A stretch of 64,000 nt of DNA from Chloroflexota bacterium (GCA_016213105.1 JACRBN010000019.1:186001-250000), one strand, 5' to 3'. Shown: positions 52,270 to 62,177, numbered from the stretch's first letter. Notes: generated from the letters alone by a model not told the origin. A program made the numbers and translations.

Positions 52270-53243
52270 TGCGGCATTTCTTTCAGCAGTTCGGCAATCA
52301 CCGCGTCGGTCGAGACGCCCTCGGCCAGGCCGTCGAAGTTGAGCAGCAGACGATGGCGGAAAGCGGCAGGCGCCACGGAGTGGATGTCCTCGAAGGCCAC
52401 GTTGTAGCGGCCCGCCAGCAGCGCGGTGACCTTGCTGCCGAGCACCAGCGCCTGTCCGCCGCGTGGCGAGGAGCCATAGCGCACATACTTTTTGACTAAC
52501 GGTGTGGCGGTGGAATGTTCGGGATGCGTGGCCAGCACCAGCTTCGCGATATATTCCTTGACGTGCGAGGCCAGCGGCACGGCGCGCGCGAGAGTGCGCA
52601 TCTGCAACAAGTCCGCGCCGCTGATGGCCCGTCCCGCCGCGGGCGTTTCCTTGCCCGTGGTGCGTTCGAGGATCTCGACCATGTCGGCCACCTCGGGCAG
52701 GTTCACGTTGACCTTAAATAGGAAGCGGTCAAGCTGCGCCTCGGGCAGGGGATACGTGCCTTCCATCTCAAGCGGATTCTGCGTGGCCAGCACGAAGAAC
52801 GGCTCTTCAAGATGATGCGTCTGCTGCGCGATGGTGACCGAGCTTTCCTGCATGGCCTCCAGAAGCGCGGACTGGGTCTTGGGCGTGGCGCGGTTGATTT
52901 CGTCGGCCAGCACCAGGTTGGCGAAGAGCGGCCCCTCTCGGAATCGGAACTCGCGGTGCCCGTTCTCGTCGCTGAGGATCTCGGTGCCGAGGATGTCTGA
53001 AGGCATCAGGTCGGGCGTGAACTGGATGCGCGAGAATTTCAAGTCCAGCGCCTGGCCGAGGGTGCGGATGAGCATGGTCTTGCCCAGGCCTGGCACGCCT
53101 TCGAGCAGGACGTGCCCGCCCGAGAGGATTCCCACCAGCACGTGGCGGACGATCTCGTTCTGGCCGACGATCACCTTGCCCACCTCGCTTTCGACGCGGG
53201 CGGCGTATTCGCGGAATTGTTCGACGGAAATGGTTTCGGTCAT
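52266..53243 (-). CDS. MoxR-family AAA+ ATPase
   Basis: This 325-residue ATPase is expected to form hexamers and to act as a chaperone for protein-complex assembly. Walker A GVPGLGKT is at residues 49-56, Walker B LVLADEINRATP near 115, sensor 1 LATQNP near 150, and the MoxR lid domain follows. The start at 53243 follows GGAGACATCC. A longer opening with a hydrophobic head is out of family and has no ribosome-binding site. It heads the DUF58-VWA-VWA half of the cluster. Confidence 0.93.
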   Translation of the reverse strand: MTETISVEQFREYAARVESEVGKVIVGQNEIVRHVLVGILSGGHVLLEGVPGLGKTMLIRTLGQALDLKFSRIQFTPDLMPSDILGTEILSDENGHREFRFREGPLFANLVLADEINRATPKTQSALLEAMQESSVTIAQQTHHLEEPFFVLATQNPLEMEGTYPLPEAQLDRFLFKVNVNLPEVADMVEILERTTGKETPAAGRAISGADLLQMRTLARAVPLASHVKEYIAKLVLATHPEHSTATPLVKKYVRYGSSPRGGQALVLGSKVTALLAGRYNVAFEDIHSVAPAAFRHRLLLNFDGLAEGVSTDAVIAELLKEMPH

Positions 53244-53357
53244 GGATGTCTCCAGAACTGGTTTTGTGGGTTGATTACAGAGTTGGATAAAACAAAAAAA
53301 AAACATCGTACACGGATTACGCGGAGTCACACGGATTTTTTACATTCAATTGCTTGT

Positions 53358-53438
53358 GTCATCCTGAGCGCAGCGAAGGATCTTTCATTCATCATAAAAG
53401 ATCCTTCGGTCGCGAAGAACGCGCTCCCTCAGGATGAC
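53358..53438. repeat. Palindromic repeat, GTCATCCTGAG family
   Basis: GTCATCCTGAG and CTCAGGATGAC are the outer arms. GAAGGATCTTT and AAAGATCCTTC are the inner arms. It lies between the two halves of the VWA cluster and has the same nested layout as the CGTCATTGCGAGG family with different sequence. Confidence 0.85.
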
Positions 53439-53445
53439 ATACATT

Positions 53446-55071
53446 TCACGGCCTGATCAAATTGAAATAACTCTGAATGATGGTGATGAACTGGAACGGG
53501 ATCGAGGTGTTTTGCATGGCCTGCTGGTTGATCTGGTCGTACTGCGAGTAGACCTCGTTATACGGCACAAGGCTTGCGCCAGGGTTACCTGGGGTGGTGG
53601 GGCCCTGACCGATCACGTCACCGCTGTTGTCGCCCGAGCCAGGCAGGTTGACGTTCGGGCCGCCTTGACCGCCCAGCAGGGAGGGCGCGTAGATCGGTTC
53701 GTAAGTAGTCTGGCCGCCGTCGCTGGGAGCATTCTGCGGGATGGGTGAGGTGCCCGCCTCGCCGCCTGGGGAGGCTTGTCCATCTCCCGAGCCAGAACCT
53801 GAGCTACCCTGGCCTTGACCCTGTCCAGGAGTCTGACCCTGTCCTTGTCCCTGACCAGGAGTCTGTCCCTGACCCTGTCCAGGCTGGGTGCCTGCCTGTT
53901 GACTGTTGCCTTGCTGGCTTCCGCCTGCGGCCACGACCTGACTTGCGCCTTGTCCCAGTTGAGCCGCGGCCTGTTGCGCGGTCTGCGAGTAGGCGGCTTG
54001 CTGTCCGCTTTGGGCCAGGGCCTGGGCCGCGTTTTGGAGCGCCTGCTGCGCAGCCGCCTGGTCACCGCTTTGCAAGGCCTGGGCAGCCTGCTGCAATTGC
54101 TGCGATAACTGCGGGTCGCTCGCGCCGAGGGATTGCGCCATCTGGTTGAGCTGGTCGGCCAGTTGTCCCTGCTCGGCCTGACTCAGCTTGCTGACGTCGA
54201 TGTTCTTCAACTCGGATGCCGCGCTGACGATGTCGCCCTGGGCGAGTTGCTGTCCCACCGATTGCAGCGGACTGCCGTTCTGCTCGGCCAGCTTCTGGCC
54301 CGCGTTCTGCAAACCCTGCTGCATCTGCTGGGTCTGCGCGTCGGACAGGGATTGCAGTTTCTCGCCCGAGTTGGTCAGCACAGCCACCGAATTTTCAAGC
54401 GAGGGATTCTGATTCAATTCCTGCACGGCCTGCTGCAACGGCTCGGTCAGGGATTGCTTTTGTTCCTCGGTCAAGGAATTGTTTTGTTCGATCTGCGCGA
54501 TGAGTTCTTCGATGTTCTGTGTTTCTTCTTTTACGGCCTGCTGCACGTTACGCGTCTGCTGGGATGCCGCGAACCATTGCCCGCCGCGGAACCAGGTCAG
54601 TGCAAGGGCGGCCAGCAGGATGAGCGTGACCAGCGTTTCGAGTCGCGGAAGTTTCAGCGGCATCCTCCCACGCGGATTGACATTCTGTGCCATGCGGATA
54701 GCGTCCGCCCGCTGCAACGCGACGAGATTCGCGGGATAGTCTGTTTTGGACTGGCTCAACTCCAGTGCGGTGCTGACGCGTTCGCCCAGGCCGAAGACCC
54801 CGTCAAAGTGGCGGGCGGCCCATGAAACGGAAACAGGCCACAGGGCGGCAGTCAGGGCGGCGATGGATGTTCCGAGCAGCAGCATCCCGCCCGTCAGCAC
54901 CAGGAATTCCGCGCGCAGCAGGCGCGCATTCCACAAAAGGGTTCCCCCCATCAGCAGGGCGAGGCCTGCGCCGAGGGTCAGGCCGCGCAGCCCCCAGGTC
55001 CAGGCGCGGCGCAGCCTCAGCCAGAAAGTCCAGCTTTGGAGCGGCCCCATCAAATCGTTAAGGTTGTTCAT
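53446..55071 (-). CDS. Membrane protein with Gln-rich coiled-coil and low-complexity tail (DUF4175-like)
   Basis: This 541-residue protein has three hydrophobic segments near the N-terminus: residues about 30-50, 60-80 and 148-165. A long Gln/Ala/Ser-rich helical region (about 180-390) is likely to form coiled coils. Then comes a low-complexity stretch of GQGQ and PGQGQG repeats (about 395-440). The closing segment is NIPFQFITIIQSYF-like. The topology recalls DUF4175-type proteins encoded with MoxR/VWA genes, but I am not sure of the family. It starts 17 bases after the ABC permease. Confidence 0.65.
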   Translation of the reverse strand: MNNLNDLMGPLQSWTFWLRLRRAWTWGLRGLTLGAGLALLMGGTLLWNARLLRAEFLVLTGGMLLLGTSIAALTAALWPVSVSWAARHFDGVFGLGERVSTALELSQSKTDYPANLVALQRADAIRMAQNVNPRGRMPLKLPRLETLVTLILLAALALTWFRGGQWFAASQQTRNVQQAVKEETQNIEELIAQIEQNNSLTEEQKQSLTEPLQQAVQELNQNPSLENSVAVLTNSGEKLQSLSDAQTQQMQQGLQNAGQKLAEQNGSPLQSVGQQLAQGDIVSAASELKNIDVSKLSQAEQGQLADQLNQMAQSLGASDPQLSQQLQQAAQALQSGDQAAAQQALQNAAQALAQSGQQAAYSQTAQQAAAQLGQGASQVVAAGGSQQGNSQQAGTQPGQGQGQTPGQGQGQGQTPGQGQGQGSSGSGSGDGQASPGGEAGTSPIPQNAPSDGGQTTYEPIYAPSLLGGQGGPNVNLPGSGDNSGDVIGQGPTTPGNPGASLVPYNEVYSQYDQINQQAMQNTSIPFQFITIIQSYFNLIRP

Positions 55072-55087
55072 GCGATTGCCTTTCGGG

Positions 55088-56071
55088 TCAACGGTCGGGC
55101 CGCTTCACGGCGCGGATGCTCCACCAGATCATGATAAAGGTCAGGAACAGCATGACCAGGGTGTAGATGATCCACGGCGAGGGGACGGTCAAGCCATTCG
55201 TGGAGGAGAAGGGGTCTTTGGTGAAGAATAGTTCCTGCGAATCCACCAGGAGGGTTTCGCTCACAATGGCGGCGATCAACGGGTTGGTCGAGATCAGCAC
55301 CCAGGCGATGACGCTTAGCGTGTCGCGCCAGAAGGGATCGGGACGGGCGGTGTAGCTGTAACCATAGGAATAGCTTTCCAGGATGGTGACCAGGATGTAG
55401 ACCACCACCAGTCCGAGCAGGCCAAGGACGATGCTGCCATACGAGGCGACCGTGGCCGCGATCACGCGTTTCAGGATACTCGAAAAGAACAGGCCCAGCG
55501 TGCAGAAGTAGATGGCGGTCACAACCAGCATGAGGGTCGAGACCAGCAATTCCTCCAGACCCACGCCGCCCAGCATGAAGGCGATGCTTTCCAGCGGCAG
55601 GGCCGCGAAGATGAGCAGCAGCAGGAAGGCGAAGGCCGCGCCCAGTTTGCCCAACACCAGCGAGCGCGCCGAGAGCAGGGTGGTGCGCAGCAGGTCGAGC
55701 GTGCGGTGCTCGCGTTCGGCGGCGATGGCGCCGCTGGTCAGGCCGGGCGCGATAAAGGGGATCATCAGCAGTTCCATCAGGATGACCGTGCCAAAGAGGG
55801 CCTTGCCCAGTTGCTGGCGGAATTCGGGTGTCCAGCGGGTGCTCGAACTGCCGATATCGGCGGTCAGGTAGATGAGCAGGAGCAGGACCGAGATGCACAC
55901 CAGGTAGACGCTGAGGGTGACGAAGGCCTGCCGTCCGCGCATGCGTCCGCGCAGTTCCTTGGCGATGACGGGATTCTCGACCACGCTGTGAAAGACGCGT
56001 TTGAACCACGGCGCGCGGAGCGTGGGGGCGGGTCCCGTTACGGGAGCGGATTCTGGCTGCAACTGCGTCAT
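55088..56071 (-). CDS. ABC-2-type transporter permease
   Basis: The 327-residue integral membrane protein has six or more hydrophobic helices, with a first cytoplasmic segment NPVIAKELRGRMRGRQAF typical of ABC-2/NatB-like permeases. AAEREHRTLDLLRTTLLSAR is the usual cytoplasmic loop that faces the ATPase. It overlaps the ATPase gene by 4 bases. The exported substrate is unknown. Linkage to MoxR/VWA genes suggests a surface or envelope role. Confidence 0.9.
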   Translation of the reverse strand: MTQLQPESAPVTGPAPTLRAPWFKRVFHSVVENPVIAKELRGRMRGRQAFVTLSVYLVCISVLLLLIYLTADIGSSSTRWTPEFRQQLGKALFGTVILMELLMIPFIAPGLTSGAIAAEREHRTLDLLRTTLLSARSLVLGKLGAAFAFLLLLIFAALPLESIAFMLGGVGLEELLVSTLMLVVTAIYFCTLGLFFSSILKRVIAATVASYGSIVLGLLGLVVVYILVTILESYSYGYSYTARPDPFWRDTLSVIAWVLISTNPLIAAIVSETLLVDSQELFFTKDPFSSTNGLTVPSPWIIYTLVMLFLTFIMIWWSIRAVKRPDR

Positions 56072-57027
56072 GACACAATCCCTTTCGTGGCGCGCATGAA
56101 GACCTCCTCCAGATTTTTCATATCCTCGCTAAAGTGGACGACGGGCAGTCCGCGCTGGATCAGGCTCGTCAACAGGGCTTGCATGGCCGCGTCGTCGCCG
56201 TTGAATTCGACTTCGAGCGCCAGCCAGTCGGCGCGCCCGTTTTCCTGCACGCGGACGGCGGTCACGCCGGGCATGTGTACGAGGGCCGCCTGCGCTTCTG
56301 CCAGCGGCGCGGTGTCAAGCAGTTTGATGTGCAGCAGGCGGTGCGGCACCAGGCTCTGGTTGAGTTGGTCGAGCGTGCCGACCGCCACCACCTTGCCCAT
56401 TTCCATGATGCCCACGCGCGAGCACAACTCCGCCACGTCGGCCAGGATGTGACTCGAAAACAGAATGGTTTTGCCCAGGCGCGCGATCTCCATCAGCAGT
56501 TCGCGGATCTCGATGCGGGCACGCGGGTCGAGGCCCGAGGCGGGCTCATCGAGCACCAGCACGCTTGGGTCGTGGATCAGCACGCGGGCGATGCCCAGGC
56601 GCTGTTTGAGGCCGGTCGAAAGCGTATCCACCATGTCGTCGCGGCGGTGGCCGATGTCCACCAGATCGAACAGGTCGCGGATCAGGCCTCCGCGCTGGGC
56701 GCTGGGGATGGCGTAGCAGGCGGCGAAGAAATCGAGATATTCCTGCACGGTCATATCCCCGTACACGCCGAAGGAATCGGGCATGAAGCCGACCAGGCGC
56801 CGCACCTCCTGCGGGTCGTCGTGGACCGAGTGCCCGCCGACGGTGATCTCGCCGTCGTCAGGTTCCAGCAAGGTCACCAGCATGCGGATGGTGGTGGTCT
56901 TGCCTGCGCCGTTGGGGCCGACCAACCCGAATATCTCGCCCTGTTCGATGTCCAGGTTGACGTTGTCCACGGCGGTGCGGCGCTTGAATTTCTTGGTCAG
57001 GTTCTGGATTTCGACGATGGGCGTCAT
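56068..57027 (-). CDS. ABC transporter ATPase
   Basis: The 319-residue ATPase powers the adjacent ABC-2 permease. Walker A GPNGAGKTTT is at about residues 38-47. The signature LSTGLKQRLGIA and Walker B VLVLDEPASGLD follow. The C-terminal ~90 residues form an extra domain seen in drug/Na-type exporters. Its start and stop each overlap the neighbouring gene by ATGA, so expression is tightly coupled to the permease and to the paralogue upstream. Confidence 0.95.
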   Translation of the reverse strand: MTPIVEIQNLTKKFKRRTAVDNVNLDIEQGEIFGLVGPNGAGKTTTIRMLVTLLEPDDGEITVGGHSVHDDPQEVRRLVGFMPDSFGVYGDMTVQEYLDFFAACYAIPSAQRGGLIRDLFDLVDIGHRRDDMVDTLSTGLKQRLGIARVLIHDPSVLVLDEPASGLDPRARIEIRELLMEIARLGKTILFSSHILADVAELCSRVGIMEMGKVVAVGTLDQLNQSLVPHRLLHIKLLDTAPLAEAQAALVHMPGVTAVRVQENGRADWLALEVEFNGDDAAMQALLTSLIQRGLPVVHFSEDMKNLEEVFMRATKGIVS

Positions 57028-59384
57028 GGGTTCACCACCAGGGTAAAGTGGGAGGCGATGACTTCGATGGCGCTGGAGGTGCCATCCACATGGATCAGAA
57101 TTTCACCGTTTGGCCCGACGAAGCGCCCGGCGTTGAGGATGTTGTTGTCGCTTTTTGTCAGCCCCTCGACTTTATGCCATTGGCCATCCGTAAAGTCCCA
57201 GAGCGAACACCGCGGGATGGTATTCATATTTGGGGTATTCAAACTCAGGGCCAGGTTTTTCACGGAGCGGTAATGCAGCGGGATGGCGGGCCTGAAATAC
57301 AGGGCATAGTCGCCAATGGAAAGGTCCATGCGGCCGTAGGGGGAGACCGTGGAACTCGACCCCTCCCAGATGAACATGGCGGGAGTCAATTTCCAGGGTC
57401 CGTTCGAATAGCGCACCGTGGGAGTCATCGAGACCACGTACAGCGTGGTGTCAATGGTCTCTGCCCGCCTGCCGGCCAGTTCGACATCCAGCACGGCTTC
57501 GTCCAGCCAGCCCATCAGGTGGATGCCCCAGTTGGGGTCGCTGGGATTCTGGTAGTAATAGCCGGTTGTCAGGACCGAATTCAGGAAACGCACTCGTCTG
57601 GCGTCATTGCTCTTCTCCGGGTATTCATCGACGCCCAGGATGTTGGAGGCGGTTGTGCCCAGCAGGGCGCCATTCGACCCGTTGACCAGGGTGAGTTTCA
57701 CGTCGACGGACTTGCCCGGCAGGATGTCGCCCAGGGTGCGGCGATAGCCCGGCAGGACGATCCAGGCGCCCTTGAGCGTATGAGGACTGTTATTGGTGAT
57801 CCTGCCGGTTAACATGGGATTCTTGTCGCTGATCTGGATCGTCAGGGTGTGGGTGATGGGCAGGGCGGTTGTGCTGCCTTCGAGCATGAAGGTTTTCATC
57901 CCGCCCGACTCCACGCGGATCTCGGGGACCTGGCTGGTGTTTCCGTTCTGGATGTCCAGCCAGTCTGCTCCCGTGTCGGTGGAATCATCGAAGCTGGCTG
58001 CCAGCAGGTTTTCCATTTGCAGCGTGTAGGTGGCGCGATTGGGGGAATACACCCCCACCAGCGCCTGCACCTGGGCCTGCTCCTGCCCATCCCAGGCCTG
58101 GACCACCGCCATGCGATTCAAGATCGGCCCCGAGCCGCGATAGACTCCGCCCGTCACGTAGGCGATCACGGTGAAGCCGACCGCCAGGACGGGGATGCTG
58201 ACCCAGGCCAGTTGGTTGCGTTTGAGCCGCTTCAGGATGAGGTAGTTGACCGGCCCGATCAGGGCGATATACCCCCCCAGCCAGCACAGCATGTACAAAA
58301 TGGAAGGTGTCTCCACCTCCGAGAGGATCGAGAGCGCCTGTTCCGCCTCGTACACGTCCCAGACGTTGATCCTGCTCCAGCGCGGCTGCGCCAGGCGCGG
58401 ACTGAACAGCATTTTGTAGAGATCATCCATGCGGTCCCACTCGCCCAGCGGTTGCAAGGTGGGATCGGCCGCCAGGTAGAGCACGCGGCCCAACCCGAGC
58501 TGCCCCTCGACGATCAGCGGGGTGCCGTCCTGCGCGAGGAGCACGTTGGCCCCCTCGCGCGCGCTCCCGACCGAGACGGTGGTGCTGCCTTCGAGTGTAT
58601 CCTCTGAGCGCATGTACTTCGCCAGCGCCGACAGTCCCTCGACCTGTTTGGTGGAATTGACCTGGACGGGCAGAAGGTCCGCCAGCCCCGCGCTGACGGC
58701 CTGCCACTTGGGTCCGCCGACGGCCAGCAGTCTGCCGCCACGCGCTACCCATTCGGCCAGCGCCAGGCGCTGCTCCGGGCTGAGCGTGCCCGTGTCCACG
58801 CCCGAGATGACCAATACGTCCAGGGTATCCCAACCTTCCACCCGCTCGGGCAATTCGGCCAGGGTGAGTTCGGCTGTGCGGGTTTGTCCGCCCACCAGAT
58901 CGAGGCCGCCCAGCCCCACGAAGGCGGTGGGCTCGTCCGCGATCACGCCGATGACCTGGCTTCCCTCGCCCATGCAGCTGAGGTTGACGCTGGTGGAGGC
59001 CAGGGTCTTGTTCCTGGAGACCAGGCTGACCGTGACGACCTGCCGAACGGAGTCCGCGGCCCTGGCGTACAGGGTAACCTCCTTGCGCGAGGAGCCGGGC
59101 AGGGCCAGGTCGGCGGCGTAGGCGTTCTCGATGCCGGCATATTTGTACTTGACCAGGATGCGCGCATTGTCGAGGTCGTTTCCCCGATTCTCCACCTGCA
59201 CCTGCACAGGATACCAGCGCTCCGCTTTGCAGAGACCAGCGAAACCCGCGCGGGCGGTCATGGTGATCTCCGACTGTCCCTGGGCGTGGGCGTTCGATCC
59301 CGCCCCGAGGCTGAAGGCGAGCAAAAATGCCACTGCAAGCACGGCAATGGAACGGGTCAATTTTGCGGTCAAACGCTGATTCAA
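57024..59384 (-). CDS. Membrane protein with amidotransferase-like domain (paralogue 1)
   Basis: The ~786-residue protein begins with a signal peptide (SIAVLAVAFLLAFSLGAGSN) ending NAHA. An extracytoplasmic beta domain follows. A GATase1-like segment, LDVLVISGVDTGTLSPEQ and ARGGRLLAVGGP, lies at about residues 180-240. Two membrane helices lie near 380-440 (YMLCWLGGYIALIGPVNYLILK), then a large C-terminal beta-rich region. A TTG start at 59384 is favoured because AGGGAG lies 8 bases upstream. An ATG 26 codons earlier overlaps a probable -10 box. It overlaps the ABC ATPase by 4 bases, suggesting an accessory subunit. Function unknown. Confidence 0.75.
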   Translation of the reverse strand: MNQRLTAKLTRSIAVLAVAFLLAFSLGAGSNAHAQGQSEITMTARAGFAGLCKAERWYPVQVQVENRGNDLDNARILVKYKYAGIENAYAADLALPGSSRKEVTLYARAADSVRQVVTVSLVSRNKTLASTSVNLSCMGEGSQVIGVIADEPTAFVGLGGLDLVGGQTRTAELTLAELPERVEGWDTLDVLVISGVDTGTLSPEQRLALAEWVARGGRLLAVGGPKWQAVSAGLADLLPVQVNSTKQVEGLSALAKYMRSEDTLEGSTTVSVGSAREGANVLLAQDGTPLIVEGQLGLGRVLYLAADPTLQPLGEWDRMDDLYKMLFSPRLAQPRWSRINVWDVYEAEQALSILSEVETPSILYMLCWLGGYIALIGPVNYLILKRLKRNQLAWVSIPVLAVGFTVIAYVTGGVYRGSGPILNRMAVVQAWDGQEQAQVQALVGVYSPNRATYTLQMENLLAASFDDSTDTGADWLDIQNGNTSQVPEIRVESGGMKTFMLEGSTTALPITHTLTIQISDKNPMLTGRITNNSPHTLKGAWIVLPGYRRTLGDILPGKSVDVKLTLVNGSNGALLGTTASNILGVDEYPEKSNDARRVRFLNSVLTTGYYYQNPSDPNWGIHLMGWLDEAVLDVELAGRRAETIDTTLYVVSMTPTVRYSNGPWKLTPAMFIWEGSSSTVSPYGRMDLSIGDYALYFRPAIPLHYRSVKNLALSLNTPNMNTIPRCSLWDFTDGQWHKVEGLTKSDNNILNAGRFVGPNGEILIHVDGTSSAIEVIASHFTLVVNP

Positions 59385-59747
59385 AATGGTCACTCCCTGT
59401 TCTTTTGACGACTGCGGGACAAACCTGACAAAGGTTGGAGTAATTCTAGCACTTTTGGCCATCCAGTGTGTTTAGAATTCGGTAAGTGTCGTTCCGGTGT
59501 ATATCATCGGCCAGCCGGCTTTCAAATCCCCCATCAGACGCAAACGGCGGGGGTTTTGTTTCCCTGGCACACCCCTTGACCGTTGGCGGGGGTAGGGGTG
59601 GCAGTTCGCAGATAAGAACTTTGCCGCGGATGGGCAAAAGGACATTCGCGCGCATCCGCGGATGCAGGACGCGGAGGTCTTCTTCGTGGAGGGTTTGGGC
59701 GAAAGACAACCCAGCCGCAACATCCAACAGAATCGGTGGAAGCCAGG
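59385..59747. other. Gap between the two paralogous genes
   Basis: I see no supported gene in these 363 bases. It contains TAGAAT on the minus strand (59448-59443) as a possible -10 box for paralogue 1. A 14-bp palindrome GCATCCGCGGATGC (59652-59665) is preceded by a third CCGCGGATG (59624-59632). Confidence 0.5.
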
Positions 59748-62126
59748 TCAGGGACTCACCAGCAAAGTAAAGTAGGAAAAAACGATGGCGCCATCCTTTT
59801 TCTGCTTGAGGCGAATCTCTCCGTGGCGGCTGACGAATTGGCTGGGGTTCGGAATGAAATTCCTGCCGGGAACCAGGTTTTTCACCTCCTGCCAGGTTCC
59901 AGTGGAATAATTCCAAAGTTGGACGGAGGCGTCATTTGCAGGTTGCGCATTTCGATGGACATAGAGGTGAAGAATCAGCGCATTGACGGTCTTGAAAGGC
60001 ACCGGGATGGCAGGCCTGAACCAAAGAGTAAACGTTGGCGGATTGAATAGATCATTTCTATAAGGCGAAATGGAAACATCCGAAGATTCCCAGATCATTA
60101 AATTCGTGGTGATTTTCCAGGGGCCTTTTCCAAAATGTACGGACGGGGACAGGGATTGGACATATAGCGTTGTATCCACAGTTTGAGCCTGTTCGCCATC
60201 CAGTTCAATATCCAGCGTAGGGACATCGAGCCAGCCCATCAGGTAGATGCCCCAGTTGGCTTTTGTGGAAGCGGGCAGGAAGTAGCCGGAAGGGGCAGGG
60301 TGCATGGTTGCGTCGAGAAGGAAGGTTTTCCGCAGGGTATCCATATCCAGGGGTTCGGTGGCTTGCAGGAGGCGCGCCGCAGTCGTGTCGGCAAAGTAGC
60401 TTCTGCCAGAGTTGGGGATATGCAAAAAGGATACCGCGATGCTCTTGCCGGGCGCCAGGTTTCCCAAATGACGGTAACTTCCATGCGCAAAAAGGACAAC
60501 ATTGCGGAGTGTGTATGGGCTGTCATTGGTGATTCTGCCGGTCAGGGTCGGGTTCTCCGACCTGACATCGATGCGCAGTGTATGATGGATGGGCAAGGCC
60601 TGCATGTGGCCTTGTGCCGCAAAGGACTTCATTCCGGCGGACTCTACGCGAATGTCTGAGACCTGATGGGTCAGTCCCTCCTGGATAATTGTCCAGTCGC
60701 TGTGCAGACCCAGCCCGAGGCTATTCACTTCGAGGGGTGCAAACAGGAGGTCCTCCGATTGCAAAGTGTATGTGGCCCGGCTGGGGGAATATATGCCCAC
60801 CAGGGCCATGACTTGTGCCTGTTCCTGTCCATCCCAGGCCTGGACCAATGCCAGGCGATTCAGGATGATGTCATTTCCACGATAGGCACTGCCGATCAGG
60901 TATGCGGCGGTGGTGAAGAGACATGCCAGGGCGGGGATGGTGATCCAGGCCATGCTTTGCCGCCGCCGACGTTTGAGCATGAAGTAGTGAATTGGGCCGA
61001 TGACAGCGACGTACACGCCCATCCAAATCAGGAAAGAGAGCAGTGAGGGAGGTTCAAGGCCTGCAATCGATGAAAGCGCCTGGCGTTGATAAAATTCATC
61101 CCACTGATCGTGGCTCACCCAGGGGGGGACGGACGCGCGCGGGCTGAGCAGAAGATCGTACAGTTCATCCATGCCCTCCCAGGTGTTCAGGGGTTGAATG
61201 GACGGGTCGGCGGCAAGGTGGATGACCCTGCCGAAGCCAATCCGCTGTTCCGCCAGGATGGGAATGCCGTCCTGTTGCGCGAGCACGTTTGCCCCTTCCC
61301 GCAGCCTTCCCACCGACAGGGTGGCTTTTCCCTCCAGGGGTTGTCCGGCTTGGATGTAATCGACCAACGCCGAAAGATCGGCCACCTCGGTCGTGCCATC
61401 GATTTCGACCGGCGACAGGTGGCCCAATCCATTGTTCACAGGTTGTCCATGCGGTCCGCCAATGATGAGCATCGTCCCGCCGCGCGCCAGCCATCCTTCG
61501 AGGGCGTCGCGCTGGCTCTGGTTCAACCGGCCTGTATCCACCCCGGAAAAGACCAGCACATTCAGGGTGCCCAAACCTTCCGCCCGTTCCGGCAGGTCTG
61601 CCAGGCCCAGGTTGGGCATGAACACCCGCCCCCTGGCGGGGTGAAGCATTGAGGTGTTATCCAATCCGATGGGATTGTCTGTGACCAGGCCAACAACGAA
61701 ATCGTCATTTTCGAAACAATCCACTGTGATATTTGTGGCGGCCAGGATGGTTCCCCCGCTTACCAACCTGGCGGTCAGGGTATGGAAGCTCTTGGGATAT
61801 ACGTGGAATAACACCTCATTTTGCGAGGCGTGGGGGAGCAATATGCTTTTTCTGTAAGTGGCGGTGCGCCCATTATTGTTGAAGGTGACCTCCACGACGG
61901 CATCGAGGTCGTTTCCCGTGTTTTCGACGTTGACCCAAACGGGCAGCCATTTCCCACCTTCCTTGCAATATCTATTGTATCCCGCGCGGATTGCCAGTTT
62001 GATGTCGCCTTGAGATTGGACAGGGATATCCTCATTTCCCGGCAGATTGAACATCAACAGCGCCATGACGCCCAGCAGCGCGATGGTTATGACAAGAACC
62101 GTTTTTCCTGTTGGTAGTCGCTTCAC
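59748..62126 (-). CDS. Membrane protein with amidotransferase-like domain (paralogue 2)
   Basis: This 792-residue protein is clearly related to paralogue 1 along its length. Shared segments include GRVIHLAADPSIQPL, LNRLALVQAWDGQEQAQV, YSPSRATYTLQ and LMGWLDVPTLDIEL. It has an N-terminal membrane segment (VLVITIALLGVMALLMFNL), a GATase1-like part (LNVLVFSGVDTGRLN, ARGGTMLIIGGP), and two helices near residue 390. The GTG start follows AAAGG. It is the first gene of the leftward cluster and arose by tandem duplication. Why two copies are kept is unknown. Confidence 0.75.
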   Translation of the reverse strand: MKRLPTGKTVLVITIALLGVMALLMFNLPGNEDIPVQSQGDIKLAIRAGYNRYCKEGGKWLPVWVNVENTGNDLDAVVEVTFNNNGRTATYRKSILLPHASQNEVLFHVYPKSFHTLTARLVSGGTILAATNITVDCFENDDFVVGLVTDNPIGLDNTSMLHPARGRVFMPNLGLADLPERAEGLGTLNVLVFSGVDTGRLNQSQRDALEGWLARGGTMLIIGGPHGQPVNNGLGHLSPVEIDGTTEVADLSALVDYIQAGQPLEGKATLSVGRLREGANVLAQQDGIPILAEQRIGFGRVIHLAADPSIQPLNTWEGMDELYDLLLSPRASVPPWVSHDQWDEFYQRQALSSIAGLEPPSLLSFLIWMGVYVAVIGPIHYFMLKRRRRQSMAWITIPALACLFTTAAYLIGSAYRGNDIILNRLALVQAWDGQEQAQVMALVGIYSPSRATYTLQSEDLLFAPLEVNSLGLGLHSDWTIIQEGLTHQVSDIRVESAGMKSFAAQGHMQALPIHHTLRIDVRSENPTLTGRITNDSPYTLRNVVLFAHGSYRHLGNLAPGKSIAVSFLHIPNSGRSYFADTTAARLLQATEPLDMDTLRKTFLLDATMHPAPSGYFLPASTKANWGIYLMGWLDVPTLDIELDGEQAQTVDTTLYVQSLSPSVHFGKGPWKITTNLMIWESSDVSISPYRNDLFNPPTFTLWFRPAIPVPFKTVNALILHLYVHRNAQPANDASVQLWNYSTGTWQEVKNLVPGRNFIPNPSQFVSRHGEIRLKQKKDGAIVFSYFTLLVSP

Positions 62127-62177
62127 GAGGCCTTTCCCTTTGTATCGAAATCCTCTACCTTACAGACTGCTGGATGG

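Noticed and set aside
53760-53950. Short tandem repeats suggestive of a CRISPR-like array
   Set aside because: These are GQGQ-type codon repeats within the Gln-rich membrane protein, without spacers.
59446-59916. 156-codon minus-strand ORF between the two paralogues
   Set aside because: It overlaps the end of paralogue 2 out of frame and has no recognisable features.
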